A stretch of 52,867 nt of DNA from the NCBI GenBank assembly GCA_029782225.1, contig JAKOVF010000418.1, forward strand, positions 1 to 52,867. Reading direction: 5' to 3'. Positions 17,638 through 26,511 of this stretch are shown here, piece after piece. A model generated the notes under the pieces. That model made no database searches, had not been told where the DNA came from, and saw only the letters and a program-made list of their open reading frames with translations. Each line of letters opens with the position of its first letter. Positions within the stretch are counted from its first letter, which is position 1. The translations under genes were made by a program, and so were the position numbers. Origin of the DNA: Chloroflexota bacterium (GTDB lineage Bacteria; Chloroflexota; Anaerolineae; Anaerolineales; Villigracilaceae).

Positions 17638-18744
17638 ATGCGTCGTTACTCTCTCATCATAATCATCGCCATCGTTTTTCTCGCCGTTTTCTATGTGGGG
17701 ATCATCTACGTACCCGGCGCAGCATCCAGACTCTATGGTCCGCCGGCTGAGAGCCTTACCATTTCCCAGCGCATCCAGTATTCCGCGTTGTTGCTTATGG
17801 ATGGAAACGAACTTTCCACGCCATTCAATCCCGCCGCGCCGGAGCAACCCTTTGTTGTGGAATCATCCGAGTCGGTCGCCTCTATTTCCAATCGGCTTGA
17901 GGCGAGCGGACTGATCTCCAAGGCAGGCGCGTTCCGCGATTATCTGATCTACACCGGCCTCGATATCACTCTCCAGGCGGGTACATACAAGCTCAGCCCG
18001 GCCATGTCCATCGTGGATATTGCGCACAAAATGCAAGACGCGACCCCTGAGGATGTGACTCTGACGATTCTACCCGGCTGGCGGATGGAGGAGATCGCCG
18101 CCTCTCTCCCGACCTCTGGCCTGAGCATCACCCCCGAAGAGTTCCTGACCGCTGCTCAAAATCCACCGGGCGTTCTGGAATACATCCCGGACTCTGCCTC
18201 GATGGAGGGATTCTTCTTCCCGGATTCCTACATCCTGCCGCGTGCGGCCACCGTGGACCAGGTACTCGAGGTTATTGCGCGCAACTTTGCCCAGCATCTC
18301 ACCGATGACATGCGCACCGGCTTTGCACGGCACAATTTGAGCGTGTATCAGGCCGTCACTCTCGCCTCTATGGTTGAACGTGAGGCCGTGCATCCGGAGG
18401 AACAGGCCCTGATAGCTTCCGTGTTCCTGAATCGCCTGGATGCGGGAATGCAGCTTGGCAGCGACCCTACTGTCCAGTATGCACTTGGGTATGATCCACT
18501 TCATCAAACATGGTGGAAGAATCCGTTGAGCCTTGATGATCTAAAGGTTACTTCACCGTACAACACTTATGGAAATGTTGGATTGCCACCGGGGCCCATT
18601 GCAAATCCGAGTTTGGATGCGTTACGTGCGGTAGCGTTCCCGGTAGATTCCCCGTATTATTATTTCCGCGCAAAGTGCAATGACGCGGGCTATCACATCT
18701 TCACAGAGACGTTTGAAGAGCATCTCAAAAATGCCTGCCCGTAG
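17638..18744 (+). CDS. mltG: Endolytic murein transglycosylase
   Basis: 368 residues, inner-membrane enzyme that cuts nascent peptidoglycan strands. One N-terminal membrane helix (about 5-24), a LysM-like subdomain (about 75-130, SVASISNRLEASG) and the YceG catalytic domain: ASMVEREAVHPEEQALIASVF, with the catalytic glutamate, LGSDPTVQYALG and LPPGPIANPSLDAL. The ATG before RRYSLIII is preferred; an in-frame TTG 18 bases upstream sits at the end of a palindromic repeat. The ribosome site is weak. Confidence 0.93.
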   Translation: MRRYSLIIIIAIVFLAVFYVGIIYVPGAASRLYGPPAESLTISQRIQYSALLLMDGNELSTPFNPAAPEQPFVVESSESVASISNRLEASGLISKAGAFRDYLIYTGLDITLQAGTYKLSPAMSIVDIAHKMQDATPEDVTLTILPGWRMEEIAASLPTSGLSITPEEFLTAAQNPPGVLEYIPDSASMEGFFFPDSYILPRAATVDQVLEVIARNFAQHLTDDMRTGFARHNLSVYQAVTLASMVEREAVHPEEQALIASVFLNRLDAGMQLGSDPTVQYALGYDPLHQTWWKNPLSLDDLKVTSPYNTYGNVGLPPGPIANPSLDALRAVAFPVDSPYYYFRAKCNDAGYHIFTETFEEHLKNACP

Positions 18745-18764
18745 CAATCAAAACCTGGCAATGC

Positions 18765-19883
18765 TCATTTACCTGCCCGATAGCTATCCCACAAATCTAA
18801 TGCTGGTTTGGGGGTACTGTCAAAATTCTGCAGGCCGATATACGCAAACATTCCCAGAGCCGTCACATCGTTTGGATTTTGTCCGTTCTTCTTCATGAAC
18901 TCGGCATACGAGTCAAGGTTGAAATCGCTGAGCAACGTATTGACCCAGAATGCCAGCCGCGGGCCAAGCTGTTCATGAATTGCATTTAGATAGGCAACCT
19001 GGTCCTGTGGCGAACTGACGATATTGCCGAGTGACTGAGTGGTGTATCCGCCCTCGGCAACGGCGAGCGGCTTCGTCGTCCGCGCGAGAAGCGGGCTGTA
19101 ATAATTGGCGGGAATTTCTGCTCCCGAGGGGAAGATAAAATAAGGATACGTCGAGATCACCCACAAATCCAGATTTGGTTCGAACCCTTCCACTTGATCC
19201 CAATTGGGCTGGAGCTTTTGACGAACCCCCTCCTCGGGCTGGGGAAACATGTTGTTCAAGTCATCCCATTGAAATGTGACAAAGATCTGCGTCCCGGGCG
19301 CTTCGGCTTTGACGGCCGTGTAAATTTCATTGTAGAGACTGATGAAATGGGGCGCGTCTTCGGGGTGGGCGTCCATGTACGTGTTGATCTCTGATGCCAG
19401 GCCGAGATAGCGCGGGTGGAACTGACGCACGATCCACAGGGCGAAATTCTTGTAAGCTGTGCGGACCTTTGGATTGGCAAAGCTGGCCTCCCAGCCCGTC
19501 GGCAGGCCGGCAAACTCGCGGCGGTTGAGGCCATTTAGCGCATCGGTGACAAAGATGTCATCAATGTTGTTTTGCCGCGCCAGGATGACCTGATTGATGA
19601 TGTCAGTGCGAGTCTGTGATTTTCCATCCACGCCGTTGAGGAAGTCCTCCCACTTCGTGTTCTGTTGAAGCAGGACGAAGTCCGCATGAGCGCTCATGTC
19701 CTTGTAGGTCTGGAGAACGCTTTCGAGTTTGACTTCGGGCGGCGACGGGAAGAATCCATAGGTCGTCCGGCCCAGATCGAAGACAGAACTTTGTGGGGTT
19801 GGTGGCACCGTCGGTACCGCACCGCCATTGCACGCGAGAGCAATGAGAATCAGGAGGCTGAGAAAGGGGATAAGCCGTCGCAA
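18765..19883 (-). CDS. Lipoprotein with TIM-barrel glycoside-hydrolase-like fold
   Basis: 372 residues. The lipobox is LIALAC (cysteine about residue 18). The mature part resembles GH53/GH113-type barrels: YLGLASEINTYMD places a glutamate where the acid/base of clan GH-A lies, QIFVTFQWDD follows, and KPLAVAEGGY places a second glutamate at the nucleophile position. Substrate unknown. The start is TTG immediately after the TAA of the upstream membrane-protein gene (19884), so the two are coupled. It may be surface-bound and act on polysaccharide. Confidence 0.7.
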   Translation of the reverse strand: MRRLIPFLSLLILIALACNGGAVPTVPPTPQSSVFDLGRTTYGFFPSPPEVKLESVLQTYKDMSAHADFVLLQQNTKWEDFLNGVDGKSQTRTDIINQVILARQNNIDDIFVTDALNGLNRREFAGLPTGWEASFANPKVRTAYKNFALWIVRQFHPRYLGLASEINTYMDAHPEDAPHFISLYNEIYTAVKAEAPGTQIFVTFQWDDLNNMFPQPEEGVRQKLQPNWDQVEGFEPNLDLWVISTYPYFIFPSGAEIPANYYSPLLARTTKPLAVAEGGYTTQSLGNIVSSPQDQVAYLNAIHEQLGPRLAFWVNTLLSDFNLDSYAEFMKKNGQNPNDVTALGMFAYIGLQNFDSTPKPALDLWDSYRAGK

Positions 19884-20903
19884 TTACAACGTTCTGCCCT
19901 TCTGTTTGAGAATGAATGAAAGCGCAAGGATTCCTAATCCGACAACTGCCAGCAGTAATCCCTCCCAGACGACAGGTTGGAGAAACTGGCGCGTGACGGC
20001 TCCGGCGAAGTCCCCCGTATAATCCAGCAGGATGGCAGGCACATACCTGGGCATGTTGATGGCAAGAACATTCTGAATCAGAATTTGGATCACTGGACTG
20101 CCGATCAGCGCCGCAAGAAAAGCAAAGCCTCCGCTGATCATCATCGGGAGGCCAAGCCAATCCAGCCAGTTGGGAAAGCTCAACAATACCAGCAGAAAAT
20201 ACGAGAACCAGAATGCGAAAGCGATCAGCGGGCTGAATTTCATCACGCTGCGCGCCAGCCTTAACCGTTCCCGCGGATCGGCAGTGCCGGCCGGGTGATT
20301 CGCACTCATCAATGTCACACTATCTGGCAAGTTGGCAGAGATGGCTTGGAGCTGGATTTGAATGACCGGCGTGAGCAATGGCTGAACATCCGGCGGCGGA
20401 TTGCAGAACGTCAGTTGTTGCTGGAGCAGCAGCACGCTCATGTTCAGAAGCTGATCGACCGTGCAAGGCGGTTGATTGCTCAACAGGCCGTACACTGCTT
20501 GCACGCTGGCATCGGTTGCTATATTGGCTTTCAGCGGGGCGAGCGAGACTTGTGCATTTTCCGCCTTTTGGTCAACGTATGCGAATACCGAAGCCAGTGT
20601 TTGATCTCCAACGGCCTTGAGAACATCGGGCGGCATAATGACACGCAGGAACGTTTCTACATCCTGTTGGGGGAGGCCGCGTAACATCACTGGCAGCCCG
20701 GATTGTCCAGTGGTCGCGCCAATGAGCGCCTCAGCCATCACGCCTGGCAGGCGGTCATAGAATCCTTCGTTCGCGAGCACTTCCTGATAGGTCGCTGGCG
20801 AAAAGACCCGGCGTTCCAGGTTGAACAAAAACAGAGCAGCGACCGCCGTGACGATAAATACGACGGCCAACATTGCTGCGAAGATTTTATTGACGGTTTG
20901 CAT
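19884..20903 (-). CDS. Membrane protein of unknown function with large external loop
   Basis: 339 residues. One N-terminal helix (about 5-30) is followed by an external region of about 180 residues (RRVFSPATYQEVLANEGFYDRL, a conserved-looking opening with a cysteine pair in QPPCTVDQLL and TFCNPP), then two to three membrane helices and a final helix before a basic tail. No known family recognised. The ATG at 20903 is preferred because GGAAGAG lies upstream and an earlier start would overlap the preceding gene. Directly coupled to the glycosidase-like lipoprotein. Confidence 0.7.
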   Translation of the reverse strand: MQTVNKIFAAMLAVVFIVTAVAALFLFNLERRVFSPATYQEVLANEGFYDRLPGVMAEALIGATTGQSGLPVMLRGLPQQDVETFLRVIMPPDVLKAVGDQTLASVFAYVDQKAENAQVSLAPLKANIATDASVQAVYGLLSNQPPCTVDQLLNMSVLLLQQQLTFCNPPPDVQPLLTPVIQIQLQAISANLPDSVTLMSANHPAGTADPRERLRLARSVMKFSPLIAFAFWFSYFLLVLLSFPNWLDWLGLPMMISGGFAFLAALIGSPVIQILIQNVLAINMPRYVPAILLDYTGDFAGAVTRQFLQPVVWEGLLLAVVGLGILALSFILKQKGRTL

Positions 20904-20916
20904 AGGTGCTCTTCCA

Positions 20917-22899
20917 TCAGCCTGTCGCTGAAATAATATCAATATAGTCCTGCGCCACCGACTCTGCTTGCGCCGCGCCCAGCAGGGAAAGCAGCTCGCT
21001 TGCTAAGGCTGCTTTGTGCTCGGCATCCTTGCGGCTCCAGGTACGGCTCTTAATCTCGAGGAAGCATCCCATCCCCGGGGTTTCCGTTTGATCAAGATTG
21101 ACAAAGAACTCTGTCGCTTTATAGCGGATATGCCAGCGCTGCCGGTCTTTGGTGATCGAGACCTCGGCGCGCGGCTTGAAGTACTCGCGGTAGAAACGCA
21201 GCGTATGCTGGGCAGGCGCAAGGAAGCGGCTGCGCGATAACAAAACATCCTCGCCGAACTTTCCCTCCCGTTTTTGGCCCAGCAAGGTCAGGCGCGTACG
21301 TACACTTTCCAATTCGCCTTTCGCGTTCATCAAATCATCTTCACGGAACCGCAGACGTCCCTGGGCTGGATCGCTGAAGAAGAAGTAATCATCGTATTGA
21401 CGGTAATGCTTGAAGGCGGTAACTTCGATCTCCGGTCGCTTCACAGCCTGGATCACGAGGTCCGGGTCCGTCATTTTGACCTTGACCTGCACCTCGAATG
21501 ACTCCTGCTCCATCGAGCCGCCCAGCGCGATCAACTTGGAGAGGACCGACTGCTCGCGCTCGATCAGGAACGCATCGATCTTCCTGGCAATCTCACGGGC
21601 CTCAGCCACCAATTCATCCTCGTTGAGCGTCAGCAGTTTCTTGCCGCACATCAACCACTTTCCATTGACCATCACATCCGTCACATCCGTTGACTTGGCC
21701 GCGTAGACCAGCTGTGCGTAGGCGTTGCTTGGGTCACGTCGGAAGCGGGGGGAGTTGTGCGCCGGGCTTATATCCACAAGGATCAGGTCGGCGCGTTTGC
21801 CTGCTTCAATGGAACCTGTCAAATGTCCGATGTGAAGCGCCTGTGCTCCCATACGCGTTGCCATCAACAGGGCAGTCGCGGCCGGAACCACAGTTGGATC
21901 ATTGCTGGATGCTTTTGCAACGAAGGATGCGAGACGCACCTCTTCAAACATATCCAGGTCGTTGTTCGATGCAGGCCCATCTGTGCCAATTCCGACGTTG
22001 AGCCCGTTTTCGAGCATTTTTTGGACAGGAGCAAATCCCGAAGCGAGCTTAAGATTAGATGATGGATTGTGTGAAACGCCGGCGTCCGCGTGCAACAGAG
22101 TCCGCATCTCGCCGATGTCAATATGCACACAATGTGCGGCGATCACTTTCGCTTCAAGGATGCCCTGCTTCTTGACGTAGGGCACGACCGGCATTCCGTT
22201 TTCGTTACGCATCGTGTCGACTTCAAAAGAAGTCTCAGCAATGTGGATGTGCAGCGGCACATCGAATTCCTTTGCCAGGTCGGCGGTCGCGCGCAGGATT
22301 TCAGGCGTACAGGAATAAGGCGCGTGTGGCGCAACGGACGGGACGATCAGGGCGTGACCTTTCCACTTTTGAATGAACTCACGCGCCATTGCAAGGGAAT
22401 CTTCAAAGGCGGGCGCGTCCGGCGCAGGATATTTCATTACGGTCTGGCCGCAGATCGCGCGCAGACCGGCGTCCGCGGTGGCTTTGGCGATATGGTCTTC
22501 GAAATAATACATATCGTTGAAGGTCGTCACCCCGCTGCGGATTTGTTCGGCACAGGCCAGTTGTGTGCCCAGTCGCACAAAGTCCGGTGAGACGAACTCG
22601 CGTTCGACCGGGAGCATGTAACCCATCAGCCACACGTCAAGGCGCAGGTCGTCGGCAAGTCCGCGCAGGAGAGTCATCGGCACGTGTGTATGTGCATTGA
22701 CCAGGCCGGGCATCAGCACTTTGCCGCCGCAATCCATCACTTCATCTGCAGAATATTGATTTTTGATCTCGGCTTCCGATCCGACTGCGACGATGGCATC
22801 GCCATTGACAGCGACCGCGCCGGGATCGTATTGATTCAAGGTTTTGTCCATGGTCAGGACGAGGGCATTAATAAATAAAGTATCGACTTTTTCAGTCAT
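20917..22899 (-). CDS. Amidohydrolase (MTA/SAH-deaminase type) fused to CYTH-like domain
   Basis: 660 residues. Residues 1-440 form an amidohydrolase of the MtaD/TrzN group that deaminates 5'-methylthioadenosine, S-adenosylhomocysteine or related purines: NAHTHVPM metal HxH, LHIHIAETSFE, AAHCVHID, and the metal aspartate in GIGTDGPASNNDLDM. Residues about 465-660 look like a CYTH domain: EVQVKVKM in place of ExExK, a YDDYFF strand, GRLRFRE, RTRLTL, and CFLEIKSRTW near the end. CYTH folds handle triphosphates. I know of no standard enzyme with this order. Good AAAGGAG ribosome site. Confidence 0.85.
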   Translation of the reverse strand: MTEKVDTLFINALVLTMDKTLNQYDPGAVAVNGDAIVAVGSEAEIKNQYSADEVMDCGGKVLMPGLVNAHTHVPMTLLRGLADDLRLDVWLMGYMLPVEREFVSPDFVRLGTQLACAEQIRSGVTTFNDMYYFEDHIAKATADAGLRAICGQTVMKYPAPDAPAFEDSLAMAREFIQKWKGHALIVPSVAPHAPYSCTPEILRATADLAKEFDVPLHIHIAETSFEVDTMRNENGMPVVPYVKKQGILEAKVIAAHCVHIDIGEMRTLLHADAGVSHNPSSNLKLASGFAPVQKMLENGLNVGIGTDGPASNNDLDMFEEVRLASFVAKASSNDPTVVPAATALLMATRMGAQALHIGHLTGSIEAGKRADLILVDISPAHNSPRFRRDPSNAYAQLVYAAKSTDVTDVMVNGKWLMCGKKLLTLNEDELVAEAREIARKIDAFLIEREQSVLSKLIALGGSMEQESFEVQVKVKMTDPDLVIQAVKRPEIEVTAFKHYRQYDDYFFFSDPAQGRLRFREDDLMNAKGELESVRTRLTLLGQKREGKFGEDVLLSRSRFLAPAQHTLRFYREYFKPRAEVSITKDRQRWHIRYKATEFFVNLDQTETPGMGCFLEIKSRTWSRKDAEHKAALASELLSLLGAAQAESVAQDYIDIISATG

Positions 22900-22927
22900 T
22901 CAGTCTCCTTTGAGTTTAATTGCTTCA

Positions 22928-22945
22928 AGCGCCGTCCTCGGCGCT
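22928..22945. repeat. Short hairpin repeat AGCGCCG-TCCT-CGGCGCT
   Basis: It lies between the M14 peptidase stop and the amidohydrolase start. A close relative (CCAGCGCC-GTCACC-GGCGCTGG) is at 25222-25243. Either could slow or end minus-strand transcription but neither has a U-tract. Confidence 0.5.
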
Positions 22946-22991
22946 GGATTTGCCGCCAGGATGGCGACAAAAGCCAAAGGTTCAGGACGCA

Positions 22992-23963
22992 TCACGGCTG
23001 AAAATTCAACAAGACTTTCAGCACATCCAAATTAATTTTGAAGTCAGTCTGCTTATGGTCCTGGAGTTCCATGTCCACAGCGACGGCGCCCAGCGAGACC
23101 GCATAGTCTGCCAGCGTTCCGGTAAATTTGCATCCGGTATCAATCGGCGGGTAGGGATATTCGGGGGCCACTGTGTGGATGGCCTTCGCGAATCGGACCG
23201 AATTCTTCTCCCACGGGTCTCCTCCGGGAAAAATTCCTAAAGCTGCTGAATGATAGCTTATCAAGGCTTCGATCTTGTGTGATTGGAGGAAGGCCATCAG
23301 CGTGCGTGTCTCCGGTTCGGAGCCGGGACCGGTGCCGCCGGTGGTTGGCCCCATATCCCAGCAGCCATCACGATTCCATTCTGCAGACCAGTTGACGGGG
23401 AAGTTGCGGTTCAGGTCCACGCCGTGATTGTTGACGCGTCCATCGATGCCGTGGTCACGTGCATCGCCGTCAGGGTTCAGGTTGCGCAGAATGTAAAGCG
23501 TCACATCGCTTGGAACGGCCTCAGGATGCTGCGTGAGGTACCTGATCAACTGGTCAGCCAGTGCAATCGTATTCCATTCATAGCCACCGTGGATGCCGGC
23601 CACGATCATGCGCCGTCTTTCACCCTGTCCGAATGTATAGACCTGGATGGGTCTCAATGAAACGGAATAACCGATCACCGTACCGGACTGTCCGTTTTTC
23701 AAGACGAACGGCGTGGGTGTCTGAACCACGATCTCAGTCGAGTGAGGATTGGGTGTGACGGTGGGAAGGTAATATACACCGGGATAAGGTGTAAAGGTCG
23801 CAGCCAGGTCGAAGTCGGCAGGAACGGCCCCTGCGGGCGCAGCTGAAGAGGCGGACCTCGTGGCCCAATAAATCCCGAGAACCGCTACCAGTGCGCCAAC
23901 GCCGGCAAGATTCAACAGCCATGCAAGCATTACCCAGCCCGAGTCTCTTCGGTGCTCAGGCAT
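22992..23963 (-). CDS. Membrane-anchored M14 zinc carboxypeptidase
   Basis: 323 residues. One N-terminal membrane helix (about 12-34) followed by an external M14 domain. Zinc ligands fit HGGYEW (HxxE, about 118-121) and the later SYHSAALG; LNRNFPVNW gives the substrate-carboxylate arginine and VDMELQDH the catalytic glutamate. It should trim peptides, perhaps cell-wall peptides as for the MpaA/DL-endopeptidase branch. It begins one base after cinA ends and is probably co-transcribed with it. Confidence 0.85.
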   Translation of the reverse strand: MPEHRRDSGWVMLAWLLNLAGVGALVAVLGIYWATRSASSAAPAGAVPADFDLAATFTPYPGVYYLPTVTPNPHSTEIVVQTPTPFVLKNGQSGTVIGYSVSLRPIQVYTFGQGERRRMIVAGIHGGYEWNTIALADQLIRYLTQHPEAVPSDVTLYILRNLNPDGDARDHGIDGRVNNHGVDLNRNFPVNWSAEWNRDGCWDMGPTTGGTGPGSEPETRTLMAFLQSHKIEALISYHSAALGIFPGGDPWEKNSVRFAKAIHTVAPEYPYPPIDTGCKFTGTLADYAVSLGAVAVDMELQDHKQTDFKINLDVLKVLLNFQP

Positions 23964-23964
23964 G

Positions 23965-25134
23965 TTACGCTTTCTCTTCCGCCCTCAGGCGCAGCATGTT
24001 CAACCCAACGTTCATTGCCCAGCGCGCCAGGCTGCGCGGGTGACCGCCGTACGTGATGCGATGTCTCTTCTCGCTACGCGGTGTGATGACCACGATCTCG
24101 GCGGCCATCTCATCCACAAACGATGCAACGCCGAGGCCAGCATTGGAAGAGTCCTTTTCCATCGCTGCATGCAGTTCCGTTGAAAGCGCATCAGGCTGGA
24201 GGTCCGATAAAGACGCGATAACCGGGATATGGCGAAGAATCGCGTCGCTGAGTCCATATCCGATCAGAGTTAATTTCCAACCCTGCTTTTGAACAGCCGC
24301 AAGAGTGACCTCTTCCAGCGTATCCTCATCCACGCCAAAGATAACGTCGCCCAGCCGTTGATGGAGATCCTTCTCGATCTCCGCGATCATGCGATCTGCT
24401 TCGACCTCTGTTTCAGCTTTGGCCGCGATACGAATATCCACAACACCGTTGTGCGCTGCCAGTCCGACCGTGGGATTGGTCAGCACTTCGAGGTCGCTGA
24501 CCTTTTCATCGATCATGCCCTCGCCGATTCCAGAAGTGTGCACCAAACGGACTTTGATCACCTGACGCAGGTCGAAGCGTTTTTGGAGATAAGGGATGAC
24601 TGCCTCATGAAAGAGGTATTCCATTTCCCGTGGAACGCCGGGCAGGGAAATGACAACCCTCACCCCTGGCCCTTCTCTCATTTTAGGAGAGTGGGGAGGC
24701 GGTGAGGGCATTTCCACAATGAAGGCCGGCGCAGTGCCGACAGGATTGTTGATCGCGATCGCACCCTTCGGGACATAGGCCTGCCGCTTTTGATTCTCAG
24801 CCGGCTTGCGTCCGTAGCGGCCGATCACCGCAACAACCTGTTCCCACAATTCCTCGCGAAACTCGGTCTCGACGCCTACAGCGCGCGCTACGGCCTCGCG
24901 TGTGGGATCGTCCACCGTGGGACCGAGGCCGCCGGTGGTGATGACAATGTCTGCCCGCTGCATGGATTCGCGGATAGCCTCGGCAATTCGATTTGTGTTG
25001 TCGCCAATGGTGATCGTGCGATAAAGGTCCACGCCGAGGCCGCGTAACGCGTGCGCAATGTGGCGGGTGTTGGTGTCCACGATTTCCCCCAGCAGGATCT
25101 CAGTACCAATCGTGATGATTTCTGCGGATGTCAT
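23965..25134 (-). CDS. cinA: CinA family protein (competence/damage-inducible)
   Basis: 389 residues. The N-terminal MoCF domain opens with AEIITIGTEILLGEIVDTNTR and has TTGGLGPTVDDPTR; related proteins hydrolyse ADP-ribose or, through the C-terminal domain, deamidate NMN. The C-terminal part is short and lacks a clear serine-nucleophile motif. Between VGTAPAFIVE and VVISLPGVPREM, normally almost adjacent, there is an extra run of about 17 residues encoded by a palindromic element (24657-24709). The start at 25134 is chosen because TATAAT ends seven bases before it; an ATG nine bases upstream overlaps the promoter. Confidence 0.9.
   Translation of the reverse strand: MTSAEIITIGTEILLGEIVDTNTRHIAHALRGLGVDLYRTITIGDNTNRIAEAIRESMQRADIVITTGGLGPTVDDPTREAVARAVGVETEFREELWEQVVAVIGRYGRKPAENQKRQAYVPKGAIAINNPVGTAPAFIVEMPSPPPHSPKMREGPGVRVVISLPGVPREMEYLFHEAVIPYLQKRFDLRQVIKVRLVHTSGIGEGMIDEKVSDLEVLTNPTVGLAAHNGVVDIRIAAKAETEVEADRMIAEIEKDLHQRLGDVIFGVDEDTLEEVTLAAVQKQGWKLTLIGYGLSDAILRHIPVIASLSDLQPDALSTELHAAMEKDSSNAGLGVASFVDEMAAEIVVITPRSEKRHRITYGGHPRSLARWAMNVGLNMLRLRAEEKA
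24657..24709. repeat. Palindromic element inserted in frame in cinA
   Basis: CCCTCACCCC...TTCTCTCATTTTAGGAGAG...GGTGAGGG: CCCTCACC at the left pairs with GGTGAGGG at the right and CTCTC with GAGAG in the centre. It resembles the CCCTCACCCCTGGCCCCTCTCCC-type intergenic repeats of environmental bacteria and is translated in frame without a stop. Confidence 0.7.
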
Positions 25135-25141
25135 GGGCCCC

Positions 25142-25147
25142 ATTATA
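25142..25147 (-). promoter_or_regulatory. -10 box of cinA, probably leaderless
   Basis: TATAAT on the minus strand, seven bases (GGGGCCC) before the ATG at 25134, no ribosome site. It abuts a long inverted repeat. Confidence 0.6.
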
Positions 25148-25149
25148 TA

Positions 25150-25216
25150 ATACCCTCGGTCACAAATTGCGTTTCCTGTAAGGTAAAAAGACGCAATTTG
25201 TGACCGAGAAGGGTAT
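25150..25216. repeat. Long inverted repeat upstream of cinA
   Basis: ATACCCTCGGTCACAAATTG and its continuation (25150-25172) pair with the segment at 25191-25216, with a three-base bulge. The loop is 18 bases. It could end transcription of the amino-acid cassette or occlude the cinA promoter; each arm also carries a TATA-like end. Confidence 0.7.
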
Positions 25217-25221
25217 AAACT

Positions 25222-25243
25222 CCAGCGCCGTCACCGGCGCTGG
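25222..25243 (-). terminator. Hairpin after the second binding-protein gene
   Basis: CCAGCGCC-GGTGAC-GGCGCTGG is a perfect eight-base-pair stem 30 bases beyond the stop at 25273. It is followed by AGTTTATAC, a weak U-tract. Confidence 0.45.
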
Positions 25244-25272
25244 ATCGAGGTTCCTGGATGTAAATCCAATTG

Positions 25273-26451
25273 CTAAGGATAGATCGGCAGGAAACCGTTT
25301 CCATTGACCTGGAAGATCTCGATATTTGCGGCTGCACAATCGCCGGAGGGGGAGCAATTGATCACACCGCTTTGTCCCTGCAGACCATGCAGGCTGTAGA
25401 GAGCATCGCGCAGCGCCTGGCGTGGGATATATAGTGTTCCGCCCGAAAGGACGCCTGTCTGCTCAATCGCTGTCATTAGCATCAGCGCGGCATCATAGCC
25501 ATTGAGGTGATAGGCTGCTATCGGATCCTCCTTAAAGCGGGAAGCATACATTTCCCCAAATTTGCTGGATTCAGGGACAGGCGCCGGACCAGAGAGATAC
25601 ATTCCCTGTGATGCTCCGCCGGTTTTCTCAATAAAATCGGTGCTGAGCAGGCCGTCGGAACTGATCAGTGCAGCATTGATAATCCCGGTCGCTTCTGCTC
25701 CGTTTGTAATCGCAACGCCATCCACTGTATAGACCGGATAATACAACACCTCCGGATTGAGGGCGTTAATGCGCTTGAGCGTTGGCGTTATATTTTCGCC
25801 GCTGGTGATCTGAATCTGCGCAAGACATCTTCCGCCGAGCTTTTCGAAATTTTCGCAGGCGGCCGCTTGGAGTTGTTCCGCGTACGGAGTTCCGTCATGG
25901 ATGGTAGCCATGGTGCGAAGGTCGAGGATGTTGTAGGCAAACTCTGCAACGGCCTTGCCCTGCGCCTTGTCATTGTAGATCGAACGCAGGAAACCCGCCT
26001 GATGTGTGGCTGCGTCCGTGAGGGAAGGGGCGGTGCTGGAGGGTGAAATCAATACCATGCCGGCATTTGTGAGGATTTCAGCTGCAGGTACAGAGCCGCT
26101 CGAACACGTTGCGCCGATCACCCCCACGAGTTGTGGATTGGCCGCGAGTGCCTTCGCACCTGCAATGCCGCCCTCTTCTGTGCATAGATCATCCTGCTCG
26201 ATCAAGTGGAGTTTATGACCGAACAGGCTGCCTTTTTCATCCACAGCAATCTGCGCTCCCCGCAACGCGTCGATCCCGTAGGGTGAGTCCGGACCGCTCA
26301 AAGTCAACAATGCTGCAATTTGAATATCAGCCTTTGGCTCGATCGTCACACAGCCGAGCGCATCCGTGCACGTGTAAGGCTTGCCGCTGCAGGCTGTCGC
26401 CAGCAAAGGAAAGGTCAGAATCATCAGTAGGAGTGCGGTGTTTTTCTTCAT
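25273..26451 (-). CDS. Branched-chain-amino-acid-type ABC substrate-binding lipoprotein (second set)
   Basis: 392 residues, type I periplasmic-binding fold. Lipobox LLATAC at about residue 21. The first lobe begins IQIAALLTLSGPDSPYGIDALRGAQIAVDE, as in LivJ/LivK proteins, and GVIGATCSSGSVPAAEIL and GMVLISPSSTAPSLTD contain the ligand-carboxylate loop. It is the last gene of the cassette and probably serves the fused permease at 28760. The actual ligand (amino acid, amide or other small acid) is not readable. Ribosome site GAGGTG. Confidence 0.9.
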   Translation of the reverse strand: MKKNTALLLMILTFPLLATACSGKPYTCTDALGCVTIEPKADIQIAALLTLSGPDSPYGIDALRGAQIAVDEKGSLFGHKLHLIEQDDLCTEEGGIAGAKALAANPQLVGVIGATCSSGSVPAAEILTNAGMVLISPSSTAPSLTDAATHQAGFLRSIYNDKAQGKAVAEFAYNILDLRTMATIHDGTPYAEQLQAAACENFEKLGGRCLAQIQITSGENITPTLKRINALNPEVLYYPVYTVDGVAITNGAEATGIINAALISSDGLLSTDFIEKTGGASQGMYLSGPAPVPESSKFGEMYASRFKEDPIAAYHLNGYDAALMLMTAIEQTGVLSGGTLYIPRQALRDALYSLHGLQGQSGVINCSPSGDCAAANIEIFQVNGNGFLPIYP

Positions 26452-26511
26452 TGTGTCACCTCGTTCATCGATTCATCATGATTTGATGACCTATCTTATC
26501 CCAGACCCACT

